A DNA stretch of 64,000 nt from CAZABP01 sp964483245 (GTDB lineage Bacteria > Planctomycetota > UBA1135 > UBA2386): NCBI GenBank assembly GCA_964483245.1, contig CAZABP010000023.1, positions 11,990 to 75,989 of the forward strand, given 5' to 3'. The position numbers and the translations under genes were made by a program. The notes under the pieces are model-generated. The model made no database searches and had not been told where the DNA came from. It saw only the letters and a list, made by a program, of their open reading frames with translations. Below, piece after piece: positions 49,706-58,538 of this stretch (its first letter is position 1; each line of letters begins with the position of its first letter).

Positions 49706-50794
49706 ATGCGCTCATTCGCCTTCCCGATGTCCTGGTTGCTCTGCGCGGGCGCCGTGCTCGCGCAGAACCCGCCGATCGATCTGACCAAGTGGACCACCGA
49801 GCAGATCAACGGCACCGGCCCATGGATCGTCGACGCGCCGATGCAGCACGCATTCTCGACCAACACCGCAATCACCGATGCGTCGGTGCTCTACAGCGAC
49901 TTCACGCTGAACGGCGTGCTGGAGTTCCGACTCCACGTGGACCCGTCCGGTGGTGACGACGACATCATCGGCTTCATCATCGGCTGGAATCCGGGTGACA
50001 GCAGCAGCACGACCGCTGACTACCTGCTGGTCGACTGGAAGAAGACGACGCAGTCGTTCCAGGATTGGGGTCAGGCGAAAGCCGGGCTCGCGCTGTCACG
50101 CGTCAAAGGCCGGTTCACGCGCGGATACGGCAGTGCGCCGATCGATCTGTGGTCGCACACCGGAGTCTGCACCGAGCTGGCGCGCGGCAACGTCTATGGC
50201 GCGCGTGGATGGGAATTCGCGGCGGATTACAACTTCCGGATCATCTTCACGGCGGGGAGTCTGCACGTCTGGGTGAACGACACGCTCGAGTTCCATGTCA
50301 CCGGGACGTTCAACACCGGACGCTTCGGTTGCTACAACTTCTCGCAGCACATGACCGGCTTCCAGTTCCCGCTGCCGGGTGCGTTCACGCCGTTCGGCAG
50401 TGGGTGCCGCGGCAGCGTGGGGACGCCGTACCTGTTCTCGCCTGGCACGCCGTACGTCGGGCGGACCCTGCCGCTCATCATCGCCAACCTGCCGGTGTCG
50501 GCTCCGGTCGTGCTGTGGATCGGCGCCTCGAACACGATCTGGAACGGCGTGCCGCTCCCGCTCGACCTGACTCCGCTCGGCGCCGCCGGCTGCAAGCTGC
50601 TGGTGAGCGGGGACCTGCTGGTGCCGGTGACGAACTACAACGGCACGGCATACCTGGATCTGCTGATCCCGCCGTTCGTCCCGCCGAGCACGAGTCCGTT
50701 GTTCCACGTGCAGGGGATGGTTGTGGATCCGACCGCCAACGGGTTGGGGGCGGTGTTCTCGAATGGTGGCTCGGCGACGGTGGGGATCCGCTGA
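49706..50794 (+). CDS. Secreted protein with thrombospondin-C-terminal-like domain
   Basis: The 362-residue protein has a signal peptide (SFAFPMSWLLCAGAVLAQ). Residues about 45-230 match the pattern of the thrombospondin type-3/C-terminal jelly-roll domain: DDIIGFIIGWNPGD, LLVDWKKTTQSF, ALSRVKGRF, DLWSHTG, and FNTGRFGCYNFSQ. A lineage-typical C-terminal beta domain follows (FGSGCRGSVGTPYLFSPGTPYVGRTL broken into strands). It likely binds carbohydrate or calcium outside the cell. The ribosome binding site AAGGAGC supports the ATG at 49706. It is divergent from the thioredoxin-HEAT gene across 265 bp with no other gene. Confidence 0.83.
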   Translation: MRSFAFPMSWLLCAGAVLAQNPPIDLTKWTTEQINGTGPWIVDAPMQHAFSTNTAITDASVLYSDFTLNGVLEFRLHVDPSGGDDDIIGFIIGWNPGDSSSTTADYLLVDWKKTTQSFQDWGQAKAGLALSRVKGRFTRGYGSAPIDLWSHTGVCTELARGNVYGARGWEFAADYNFRIIFTAGSLHVWVNDTLEFHVTGTFNTGRFGCYNFSQHMTGFQFPLPGAFTPFGSGCRGSVGTPYLFSPGTPYVGRTLPLIIANLPVSAPVVLWIGASNTIWNGVPLPLDLTPLGAAGCKLLVSGDLLVPVTNYNGTAYLDLLIPPFVPPSTSPLFHVQGMVVDPTANGLGAVFSNGGSATVGIR

Positions 50795-50875
50795 GCGCAG
50801 GGTTGGGGGCGTACGCGCTGCGTGGTCTGCTCGTTTGCGAGTGTGGCCGCGCAGCGCAGCCGGGCTCGCCGTGCT

Positions 50876-51850
50876 TCAGCGCCTCACGCCGTGGATGTAG
50901 TCGCGCAGAGTTCCGAGCCCTTCGGCATGCTCGATGAAGTTCGCCGAGTCCGGGGCGATGCGCTCCAGCTGCTTCAGCGCTACTTCGGCTCCGGCTCGAT
51001 CATCGAGGATCCGTCGGAGATGCGCACACCACACGTATCGATCCAGATCCAGGCCGCCCAGTGGTGTCGTGCCGCCTTCTGCGTCCGCTTCCATCAGCCT
51101 TGCCAGCATGTTGGGAATCCGTGCCTGCGCTCGCTCGTCCTGGAAGCTTGCATTGGCGAGAGAATCGGCGAGTTGCAGCAGGGCGATGCGGCGGAGCCCG
51201 CTCGAGAGTTTCGAATCGAGCACGACCTCACAGCGGGCGATCCGTGGCGCATAGTCGACCGGTACGAACCGGGCCGACGATGGTGGCATCAGGCTCACGC
51301 AGGGTCCTTGGGTCATCAGGAAGTACCAACGTGACACGTCGTCCCGCGAATCCGCACGAAGCAGGGCGGCGTTCTCAGCGCACTTCGCGATCTCGACGAT
51401 GACCCATGGTGAAGCGATCGTGCAGTCGGTCTGGCCGGTGCTCGATCGGCCGTAGATCACGGATCGCGCGCGGAGCCGCCCGGCTTGCTCCACCACGTGC
51501 ACCGGCCAGATGAAACCACGCATCCAGCGGACGCCTGACGCCGGCATCTGCGCACTTCGCAAGGGGCCACACGGGCTGTGGTCCCCGTCTGCGAAGACAT
51601 GCCTCCATTCTTCGCGCGCCTCGTCCCAGCGCTCGACGAGCAACCCTGCCTGACCTCGGTAGCCATAGGCGCGCGCTTCATTGCTCGTGTTCGTGACCTT
51701 GACCTCGACGAGGATCGGTTCGTACTGCTTCGTCCGGTGTTGCTCGACGTAGACCTCGACGCCCAATGCTGGGACTTGCGCCGGCATGGGGGAGTCGCTC
51801 GCGAAGACGGCGAACAGGAACAGGCCATCGACGATGAGAATCCGTGGCAT
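50876..51850 (-). CDS. Exported hypothetical protein
   Basis: The protein has 324 residues from the ATG at 51850, giving a signal-like N-terminus (ILIVDGLFLFAVFASDSPMPAQ). An Ig-like beta domain follows (LGVEVYVEQHRTKQYEPILVEVKVTN, broken by loops), with the Cys-containing CTIASPWVIVEIAKCAE, then a helical C-terminal half (RIALLQLADSLANASF, GAEVALKQLERIAPDS). No enzymatic motif is seen. A longer frame to 51904 exists, but the ATG at 51850 fits the signal peptide better. Function unknown. Confidence 0.75.
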   Translation of the reverse strand: MPRILIVDGLFLFAVFASDSPMPAQVPALGVEVYVEQHRTKQYEPILVEVKVTNTSNEARAYGYRGQAGLLVERWDEAREEWRHVFADGDHSPCGPLRSAQMPASGVRWMRGFIWPVHVVEQAGRLRARSVIYGRSSTGQTDCTIASPWVIVEIAKCAENAALLRADSRDDVSRWYFLMTQGPCVSLMPPSSARFVPVDYAPRIARCEVVLDSKLSSGLRRIALLQLADSLANASFQDERAQARIPNMLARLMEADAEGGTTPLGGLDLDRYVWCAHLRRILDDRAGAEVALKQLERIAPDSANFIEHAEGLGTLRDYIHGVRR

Positions 51851-51944
51851 CAGCAGCACCCCGACACAGCATCGGCTTCGCGAGGGGCGCGAGTCTACTC
51901 GCATACCGGACGGGCAACGGTTCCCCCGAGCACGCTGATGTCGT

Positions 51945-53999
51945 TCAGCTCGAGGCGCCCCGAGAGCGTGGGCGCTCGACCCGCCACTCGACCAGCTCCC
52001 GCCGATCCGGCACGAATTCGCACGACGCCCCGGTGCGCACGCAGCGCGTCAGATGCTCGCCGAGCTCGCCGTGGTCCGCCCCCAGCCGGCGGATCACGCT
52101 GCGGATCGCCTTGGTGACGGTCTGGCGCGCGCGCTCGGGTGCAGACGGAGCGCGGCGGTCGCGGCCGCCGAGCCCGACGGCCGCAGCGACCTGGCGCGCC
52201 AGCGCGTCCATCTCACGACGCGCGGCATCGATGCGACCTTCATCGGCGCACGAGCGCGCATCCGCGAGCTCCTCCTCGAGCTCGCGCAACCGCTGCTCGT
52301 AGGCGCGCTTCGCAGTCCCGTCGAGCAACGGACCGGCATCGCTGGAATCCGTCACTCCACCCGCGAGCTCGAGCGCCCAGATCGATTCGCCCGGCCGCGA
52401 CAGCAACTCGGCGAGATGCTGCACGCCGCGTGAGTCCTTGATCCGCAACGTGCGACCCGCGAACCGGATGGTCCAGTAGTCCCCTTCGCGTGCGAACAGC
52501 GCGGGCGCGTCATCGGTCGCTGCAGAGTCGGGATCGATCGCCGCGGTCGCCGAGGCGGGCATCTGCTCCGCGTCGCCGCGTGGATCTCGTCGCACGCCGA
52601 GGCGCCCCAGGATCTCGTCCGCTGCTTCCATCGCGAGCCGACCCTGCCGTGTGTCGCCGGCTCGCGCGAGTGCATCCGCCAGCACGGTGCAGGTCGTAGC
52701 GAGTTCGAACGGCGTCTCGAGTTCGGTCCAGATGCGGCGCGCCTGGCGCAGCTGGTCGACGGCTGCCTCGGCATGTCCGCCGGCGAGCTCGAGGCGCCCG
52801 CGCGCTTCGGCGCTCCAAGCTCTTTCCCAGGCCGTGCCACCCTTGCGCGCGAGCTCGCCGAGCGCATCGACCGCCTGCTGCGCCGTCGCGATGTCCCGGT
52901 TCGCGAGTGCCACGGTAGTGCGCGCCGCCAGCAGGTTGGCCCGGTCTTCGAGCAAATACGTCGGCCGCCCGCCGCGGAACGTGCGCTCCAATGTGCGCAT
53001 CGCCTCGGCCGCGCGTCCATCCGCCAACAGCAACAGCGCCATCCCTGGCTGTGGATCCCAACCGAGCTTGATCGCCTGATCGAACGCGGCGCGCGCCGCG
53101 GGCACGTCGTTGCGCCGGCGGCGCACTTCGCCGAGCTCGGCGAACGCGATGCTCGACAGCACCGGCAGCGAGTGCGCGAGCATCTCCGTTGCGCGCAGAC
53201 TCTCCTCCTCGGCATCCGCGAGCCGGCCGCGGATCCGCAGCACCTCCGAGCGGTGCATGCGGCACATGCCCGGGAAGTACTGCACGCGTTGGCGCGCGAC
53301 CCAGCGGTCCGAAGCGTCGACCCACTGCTGCGCCCGGTCCCATTCGCCGCGGCTGCGGAACAACCAGATCGTGCCGCAGAAGACTTCGCCGGCCGGGAAG
53401 ATGTCCGCCTCGCCGGCGAGCACGATCGCCGTCGCCTGCTCGACCCAGCGGAGCGCTTCGGCCGGCGCGTCGTGTGCGCCGGCGACGTGCGCCAGCTCCA
53501 TCGTGGCGAGTGCTTCGAGCCCACGGTCGCCGTGGCGCTGGGCCATGGTCAGCGCGGCGTGCGAATGCGCGCGCTGCGCGGTGGCCTCGCCGGCCGCGCC
53601 GGCGGCACGCGCGCGGAACCAGGCGAGCCAGCCGTGCTCGCGGCGCTCGGGGAGTCCGTCGAGCAGCGCGGCGGCGCGGGTCAACCAGCTCGCGGCCACG
53701 GAATGGCGGCAGTGATCGCTGTGGACGTGCACCAACGCCAACGCCGTCCGAGCCGCCGCCAACGTGTCCTGCTGGGCCGCATACGCAGCGTGCGCGCGCT
53801 CGAGCGGCTCGACGATCCCGCCGTCGTGTCCGGTCCACCGCGAGGCTTCGGCCAGGAGCTCCAGCGCCGCGGCGCCGAGCTCGCCGCGTGAATCGGCAGC
53901 GCGCAGCGCGGCGTGCGTCTGGGGCCAGTCAGGGGGGGCGACCGGTGCGGCTGGTCGCGCCTCCCGCGACACCCGGTTCCGGTCTGGTTCGGTGCGCAT
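51945..53999 (-). CDS. TPR-rich protein with a conserved C-terminal regulatory domain
   Basis: The 684-residue protein is cytoplasmic, with no signal peptide. Residues about 30-475 are TPR/SEL-like helical repeats resembling the TPR modules of MalT/LuxR-type and adenylate-cyclase-linked ATPases. The final 190 residues (from EGDYWTIRFAGRTLRIKDSRGVQHLAELL through GLGGRDRRAPSAPERARQTVTKAIRSVIRRL, ending CVRTGASCEFVPD) match a C-terminal domain often found after such ATPases. The ATPase itself is absent here, so this looks like a stand-alone sensory/regulatory module. It is divergent from the lipoprotein gene at 54130. Confidence 0.82.
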   Translation of the reverse strand: MRTEPDRNRVSREARPAAPVAPPDWPQTHAALRAADSRGELGAAALELLAEASRWTGHDGGIVEPLERAHAAYAAQQDTLAAARTALALVHVHSDHCRHSVAASWLTRAAALLDGLPERREHGWLAWFRARAAGAAGEATAQRAHSHAALTMAQRHGDRGLEALATMELAHVAGAHDAPAEALRWVEQATAIVLAGEADIFPAGEVFCGTIWLFRSRGEWDRAQQWVDASDRWVARQRVQYFPGMCRMHRSEVLRIRGRLADAEEESLRATEMLAHSLPVLSSIAFAELGEVRRRRNDVPAARAAFDQAIKLGWDPQPGMALLLLADGRAAEAMRTLERTFRGGRPTYLLEDRANLLAARTTVALANRDIATAQQAVDALGELARKGGTAWERAWSAEARGRLELAGGHAEAAVDQLRQARRIWTELETPFELATTCTVLADALARAGDTRQGRLAMEAADEILGRLGVRRDPRGDAEQMPASATAAIDPDSAATDDAPALFAREGDYWTIRFAGRTLRIKDSRGVQHLAELLSRPGESIWALELAGGVTDSSDAGPLLDGTAKRAYEQRLRELEEELADARSCADEGRIDAARREMDALARQVAAAVGLGGRDRRAPSAPERARQTVTKAIRSVIRRLGADHGELGEHLTRCVRTGASCEFVPDRRELVEWRVERPRSRGASS

Positions 54000-54068
54000 G
54001 GTGGGTGGGAGGAAGGGCGGAGGACGGTACCACCGGTCGTGGCTGCCGGCCAGCCATCGGAGCTGTGC

Positions 54069-54085
54069 GCGTCACGCTGTGACGC
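54069..54085. promoter_or_regulatory. Inverted repeat in divergent promoter, possible operator
   Basis: GCGTCAC-GCT-GTGACGC is a perfect 7-bp inverted repeat with a 3-bp centre, midway in the 130-bp gap between the divergent genes at 53999 and 54130. The spacing suits a dimeric DNA-binding regulator. No regulator is identified. Confidence 0.35.
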
Positions 54086-54129
54086 AGGTTTTCACGCTTG
54101 GTCGGGAAACGCTCCGGCGAGGCCCGGCC

Positions 54130-55812
54130 ATGAACATGCACGCAATCTCGATCCCCGCTCTGTCGATCCTGGTGGCCCTGACCGGCTGCCGCACCCCCGA
54201 GAGTGACGCGCACGCCGGCGGCAGCGCGGCCCGCCTCCGGCCCGGTTTCGATGGGTATCACCGGCCGATCACGACCAGCTCGCCGCAGGCGCAGGCGTTC
54301 TTCGATCAGGGCATGCAGTGGCTGTTCGGGTTCAACGACGACGAGGCGATCCGCTGTTTTCGCCGCGCGGCCGAGCTGGATCCGCAGTGCGCGATGCCGT
54401 GGTGGGGGATCGCCTATGCGAACGGGATCAATGTCAACGACCCGGTGCTGTCGGAGCGGGAAGCACGCGATGCGTGGCAGGCCGTGCAGGAGGCGCAGTC
54501 GCGGAAGGCCGGGGCCGCGCCGGCAGAGCAGGCGCTGATCGACGCGATCGCTGTGCGGTATCGCCCCGAGCCGGTCACCGACATCAAGCCGCTCGAGCAG
54601 GCGTATGCCGCGGCGATGGAGCGCGTGTGGCGTGAGCATCCCGACGACGCCGACGTCGGCGCGCTGTTCGCGGAAGCGCTGATGAATCTGCAGCCGTGGG
54701 ACTACTGGACGCGGGACGGTGCACCCAAGGGCCGCGCCAACGAGATCGTCGCTGTGCTCGAGCGCGTCATGCAGCTGCGCCCGGATCATCCCGGCGCGTT
54801 GCACTACTACATTCACGCGGTCGAAGCATCCAAGCAGCCGGAGCGCGCCGAAGCCGCCGCCGATCGCCTCGCACGTCTCGTGCCCGGGTCCGGGCACCTG
54901 TCGCACATGCCGTCGCACATCTACGCGCGGCTGGGGCGCTACGCCGACGCCGCGGATGCGAATGCGCGCGCTGTCGAAGCGGACCGCAACTACCTCGCCG
55001 ATGCGCCGGAGCAGGACTACTACGGGTTGTACATCGCACACAACCTGCACTTCCTCGCCTACGCCGCGATGATGGAAGGTCGGTTCGAGACCGCGCTCGC
55101 GGCGGCGCAGGCGCTGGAGACGCAGGTCCCGGCGACGTTCATGCAGCGCTATCCGCAGGTCGCGGATGGTTGGGCGGCGGCCGTGCCGCACGTGCTCGTG
55201 CGCTTCGGCAAGTGGCACGAGATCCTGCAGCTCGAGGAGTACCCGCAGGCGCGGCCGATCAGCCGCGCGATGCGGCGTTATGCGCGCAGCATCGCGAACA
55301 GCGCGCTCGGCCAGGTCGACGCCGCGCGCGCCGAGATCGCTGCGTTCGAGCAGGAGGCAGCGCGCACGCCGACCGACTGGACCATCGGGTTCAATCCGGC
55401 GCACGCCGTCTACCCGCTCGCGCGCAAGATGATGCATGGCGAGCTCGCGTTCCGGACCGGGGATCATGACCGTGCGTTCGCCGAGCTTCGGGCCGGCGTC
55501 GCACTCGAAGACGAGCTGCTCTACGACGAGCCGCCGAGCTGGCTGCAGCCGACCCGGCATGCGTTGGGTGCGCTGTTGATGGCGGCGGGGAAGTACCGGG
55601 ATGCGGAGCGGGTGTACGAGCAGGATCTGGTGCGGAACCCACGCAACGGCTGGGCGCTGCTCGGGTTGGAGAACGCGCGCCGGCGGCTCGGGGAGACCGA
55701 GGGTTTGGACGAGCTCGCACGGCAGCGTGCGCGGAGCTGGGCCCGCGCCGACGTCACGCCGACGTCGTCGTGCTACTGCGAGCCGGGGGCGGTGGAGATG
55801 GGGTCGCGGTAG
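54130..55812 (+). CDS. TPR lipoprotein
   Basis: The 560-residue protein has lipobox VALTGC near residue 15-20. The body is TPR repeats, with an early block FDQGMQWLFGFNDDEAIRCFRRAAELDP, LRPDHPGALHYYIHAVEAS, and GHLSHMPSHIYARLGRYADAA. The HYYIHA and MPSHIY segments are typical of a conserved bacterial TPR family of unknown function. The protein should sit on the outer face of the membrane. The ATG at 54130 is preferred to upstream codons because it gives the lipoprotein signal. Confidence 0.88.
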   Translation: MNMHAISIPALSILVALTGCRTPESDAHAGGSAARLRPGFDGYHRPITTSSPQAQAFFDQGMQWLFGFNDDEAIRCFRRAAELDPQCAMPWWGIAYANGINVNDPVLSEREARDAWQAVQEAQSRKAGAAPAEQALIDAIAVRYRPEPVTDIKPLEQAYAAAMERVWREHPDDADVGALFAEALMNLQPWDYWTRDGAPKGRANEIVAVLERVMQLRPDHPGALHYYIHAVEASKQPERAEAAADRLARLVPGSGHLSHMPSHIYARLGRYADAADANARAVEADRNYLADAPEQDYYGLYIAHNLHFLAYAAMMEGRFETALAAAQALETQVPATFMQRYPQVADGWAAAVPHVLVRFGKWHEILQLEEYPQARPISRAMRRYARSIANSALGQVDAARAEIAAFEQEAARTPTDWTIGFNPAHAVYPLARKMMHGELAFRTGDHDRAFAELRAGVALEDELLYDEPPSWLQPTRHALGALLMAAGKYRDAERVYEQDLVRNPRNGWALLGLENARRRLGETEGLDELARQRARSWARADVTPTSSCYCEPGAVEMGSR

Positions 55813-55978
55813 TGACGGGCGAGCCGCCGCGGCCGAGTGCGGCGGCGGCTACGCTGCTGCGCCATGGGGTGACGCTCGCGGCCTGCGCATGGAGATCTGG
55901 GTCGAGGGCGAGCTCGGGATGTAGATCGCATCCCCGCCGCGCCTACCATCCGAGGCGCGAGCACATCACGCGGTCCCG

Positions 55979-56956
55979 ATGCGCTACTGGTGGGTCAACC
56001 AGAACCAGACTTATCGCCACGAGATCCGCGGCGGCTATCTCTGGTCACCCAAGAAGAAGTCGAATGGCGGGCGCAATCCGTTCTACGAGTTCATGCGCGA
56101 GGTCGCGCCGGGAGACCTGATCTTCTCGTTCGCAGACACCTGGATCCGCGCGTTCGGGATCGCGCAGTCCCATGCCTATGAGGCCCCGAAGCCGGGCGAG
56201 TTCGGCAGCGCTGGGCGGAACTGGGAAGCGATTGGTTGGCGCGTGGATGTCAGGTTTCACGAAGCACGCAAGCCGTTCCGTCCGGTCGACTGGATCGAAC
56301 GGCTGAGGCCGTTGCTGCCGAAGCGCTACCCTCCGCTGCGCCCCAACGGGCATGGCCTGCAGGGCATTTATCTGACCGAGTTGCCGGAAGCACTTGCGCT
56401 CGTGTTGGCCGGACTGCTGGGCAGCGAGGTCGAGGCGATTGCGCGCATGCAGGTCGTCGGGGAGCGACCATCGCACCTGCCCCGTCCCGAAGTTGTGCTC
56501 TGGGAGGAGCATCTCGAGCAGCGGATTCAGGCCGACGCAGCGGTGCCAGAGACCGAGAAGCTCGAGATCGTTTTGGCTCGTCGTGGGCAAGGACGGTTCC
56601 GCGAGCTCGTTGCGGCGCAGGAAGCCCGCTGCCGGGTCACCGGCGTCGATCGACTCGAGCATCTGCGGGCGAGCCATTGCAAGCCGTGGCGCGACTGCGA
56701 CAACCACGAGCGCATCGACGGTGACAACGGCCTGATGCTGACGCCCTCGATCGATCATCTGTTCGACCGTGGCTACATTTCATTCGAGGGGGACGGACGG
56801 CTCCTGGTTGCACCGGTCGCGCATCGGGAGTCGTTGCAGCGGATGGGCGTCGCGGTCGAGCGTCCGCTCAACGTAGGCCGGTTCACGAGCGCGCAAGCGC
56901 GCTATCTCGAGTTTCACCGTGACGCCGTCTTCCTCCGGGCGGTGCTCCGGCGCTGA
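55979..56956 (+). CDS. HNH endonuclease with N-terminal EVE-like domain
   Basis: The 325-residue protein starts at the ATG at 55979. Residues 1-130 resemble an EVE/PUA-like reader (MRYWWVNQNQTYRHEI, PGDLIFSFADTWIRAFGIAQ). Such domains bind modified bases in restriction and RNA-modification proteins. Residues about 205-270 contain the HNH nuclease: CRVTGV, ASHCKPWRDC, NHERIDGDNGLMLTPSIDHLFDRGYISF (read in two parts). This architecture matches EVE-HNH proteins thought to be type IV restriction-like nucleases that attack modified DNA. There is no methyltransferase partner, as expected for type IV. It marks the start of the accessory-looking right end. Confidence 0.85.
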   Translation: MRYWWVNQNQTYRHEIRGGYLWSPKKKSNGGRNPFYEFMREVAPGDLIFSFADTWIRAFGIAQSHAYEAPKPGEFGSAGRNWEAIGWRVDVRFHEARKPFRPVDWIERLRPLLPKRYPPLRPNGHGLQGIYLTELPEALALVLAGLLGSEVEAIARMQVVGERPSHLPRPEVVLWEEHLEQRIQADAAVPETEKLEIVLARRGQGRFRELVAAQEARCRVTGVDRLEHLRASHCKPWRDCDNHERIDGDNGLMLTPSIDHLFDRGYISFEGDGRLLVAPVAHRESLQRMGVAVERPLNVGRFTSAQARYLEFHRDAVFLRAVLRR

Positions 56957-57114
56957 ACTCGAGGGTCCTGCGACGGAATCGTCTTTTCCGCGAGAAGGGC
57001 GCCTGGATCCGAACCGTTCAGGCGTCCGCGAACCAGCCCGTGGCGTCGGGCGGGCGGGCTGGGCCGGCTTTCGCAGGATGGCAGTAATGCAGTAGTGCTG
57101 AAATCCCTGTTTCC

Positions 57115-57348
57115 ATGCAAGCCAAGGCCACGATCAACGAGCGAGGGGTCATCACGATCCCGGCCGCGATGCGGCGAGCAGTTGGACTCAAGCCCAACGA
57201 CGAGGTGCTGATCGAGCAGACCGAGCAGGGTCTGCTGATCCGACCAGTGCTGAGCGTCCCGATGGAAACCTTCACCGAGAAGCGCATCGCTGAGTTCGCC
57301 AGGGACGACGAAGCGATTGGGAAGGTGCTACGGAAGAAGCGTTCCTGA
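57115..57348 (+). CDS. AbrB/SpoVT-family antitoxin-like DNA-binding protein
   Basis: The 77-residue protein has the swapped-hairpin AbrB pattern in its first 50 residues: INERGVITIPAAMRRAVGLKPNDEVLIE followed by GLLIRPV (in two parts). The C-terminal helix (FTEKRIAEFARDDEAIGKVL) is like the toxin-binding tail of PIN-partnered antitoxins. Directly downstream lies a decayed PIN-domain sequence, so this appears to be the antitoxin of a lost toxin-antitoxin pair. Confidence 0.85.
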   Translation: MQAKATINERGVITIPAAMRRAVGLKPNDEVLIEQTEQGLLIRPVLSVPMETFTEKRIAEFARDDEAIGKVLRKKRS

Positions 57349-57349
57349 G

Positions 57350-57525
57350 CACGAGCGCGCCTTCCTCGACGCCAACGATCTGTTCTCGGCCACCCGCGCA
57401 GAATGCACGCACTCTGCAACCGAGATCGCCGGGACTTCGGCCACCTGTTCGGCGAGATGGTCGAGCAGGTGCTAGTGGTGGACCTGCTGAGCTTGACCAG
57501 GCTGTTGTCGTCGAAGCGAGGGTGA
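57350..57525 (+). pseudogene. Decayed PIN-domain toxin
   Basis: Directly after the AbrB stop, frame +2 reads FLDANDLFSA at 57362-57391, the N-terminal PIN motif (FLDANVLFSA in functional toxins). From 57403 a different frame reads CNRDRRDFGHLFGEMV and then VLVVDLLSL, the C-terminal part of PIN toxins (typically RRDFGHLFG). The middle of a roughly 140-residue gene is missing and the frame is broken, so no PIN ribonuclease can be made. Confidence 0.65.
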
Positions 57526-57648
57526 CTTCGGTGGCGCCGAGTCGGCTGCGGCTGGACTCGTCAACGGCAGAGCCGATGTAGTGCCGGCCGGTCGCACCAC
57601 GCACCGCAGCGCTGCGCACGAGGTGCACGATGAGTGGGCTGGCAAGAA

Positions 57649-57693
57649 TGGAGCGGGTGATGGGGATCGAACCCACGAACTACACGTGGGAAG
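57649..57693 (-). other. 3-prime fragment of a tRNA-Gly gene, probable attachment site of an integrated element
   Basis: On the minus strand 57693 to 57649 reads the 3-prime half of tRNA-Gly: anticodon-loop-like TTCCCAC (CCC anticodon position), then the complete T arm GTGGGTTCGATCCCCAT, acceptor strand CACCCGCT and the encoded CCA. The 5-prime half expected upstream (starting GCGGGTG) is absent, so this is not a working tRNA. Such fragments are left at the far end of elements that integrate into tRNA 3-prime ends. Polarity puts the element to the right, with the intact tRNA-Gly beyond the window. Confidence 0.7.
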
Positions 57694-58379
57694 CGCATTG
57701 ATACCAAGGGCTTATGACCGTCCTGGGTTCCATGGCACCACCTGTGGCACCACGGCTCTTGCCCGGCTGCTCGGCCGCGACATGGCCGAGCGTGAACGTG
57801 CCGCACGCCACCACCCGCCAATGACTCGCAGCAGGCTCCTGGACGCACCACGCTGCCCGTACAGGCGATCGAGTTGAGCAACGCGGCGAAGGGATGGCCC
57901 ACGGTCACAACGCCACAGACGACCGTCTGCGAGCCGACGTCAAGGAGCATCGGAATCAGCGCCACGGCGGCGTGGTGCCCTCCTCGTCGGTCAGTGGTCG
58001 CCATGTCGATCGGCCGCCCGGCTGCCAGTACCGGATCGCGGTGCGGAGAGGTCCTCCGTTCCGTCAACGGAATGCCCCGGGATCAGTTGAGTGCCATCAC
58101 CCCATGCACGGGGTGACCGAGTGGAAACCGGATGTACCGGTACCCAATGCTGTGTGGCCCGGTAGGGGTTTTGTCCAGAACAGCCCGTCCGGGCCGGCTC
58201 GGATCAGAGGGCTGCCGCGAGCAGATCCAACGTGGCGGCTCCGGCACGGGGCAGCAGCAGCAGTCGTGGCAACGCCGTGACTGCAGGGTGTCGGCCAGCA
58301 CCGCCATCGCTCCGACCACGATCTGCACCGTCGCCATCGCGATCCGCGACCCTGGACAGCGCACCCGCCGCAGCAGATC
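57694..58379. other. Non-coding or decayed stretch inside the presumed island boundary
   Basis: No intact gene is supported here. The minus strand just inside the tRNA fragment (57712-57840) is open and ends AVVPQVVPWNPGRS then stop, reminiscent of tyrosine-integrase tails, but nothing catalytic is left. A perfect 7-bp hairpin TCACCCC-ATGCAC-GGGGTGA lies at 58097-58116. The rest has frames of low plausibility. Confidence 0.5.
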
Positions 58380-58464
58380 GGAGAGCCGAGCCGCTGGTGT
58401 GCAGGCTGAACACGGTCGCATCCGCTGACGGTTCGCTACGTAGCCCAGGACGGGCGTTGTGCGA
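58380..58464. repeat. attC-like direct repeat, copy 1
   Basis: This 85-bp sequence aligns with 60670-60760: GGAGAGCCGAGCCGCTGGTG, GCAGGCTGAAC, CTGACGG-TCGCTACG-AGCCC-GGACGGGCG, and the end GTTGTGCGA. The end box GTTGTGC is the exact reverse complement of GCACAAC inside copy 2, the relation expected between the two ends of an integron cassette. The central part folds as a hairpin. The box deviates from the GTTRRRY consensus at one base, so attC identity is a hypothesis. Confidence 0.55.
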
Positions 58465-58538
58465 TCCGCCGGATCTCGGTGGACGATGGCGGCAGGACGG
58501 TGGAGGGGTTGAGCGGCGGGCCTGCGAAACCGGACGGG

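Noticed and set aside
56957..57000. Possible terminator CGGAA-TCGTCTT-TTCCG after the HNH gene
   Set aside because: A 5-bp stem with no T-run after it is too weak to annotate.
57592..57632. TCGCACCACGC followed by a hairpin, similar to one end of the attC-like repeats
   Set aside because: Only 11 bp match and the predicted core is shorter than any usual attC, so it may be chance.
57581..57877. Open frame reading ...GDGDRTHELHVGSALIPRA...
   Set aside because: It is the well-known artefact of reading across a tRNA on the opposite strand; the sequence is the tRNA-Gly 3-prime fragment.
58130..58145. TGTACCGGTACC resembling the palindromic repeat centre near 7540 and 13109
   Set aside because: Only the short central palindrome matches; none of the flanking repeat sequence is present.
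58083..58421. Minus-strand frame with RCPGSRIAMATVQIVVGAM, resembling a cytochrome P450 haem region
   Set aside because: Only about 20 residues look similar, the rest does not fit, and the frame lies in decayed DNA; too little to call a pseudogene.
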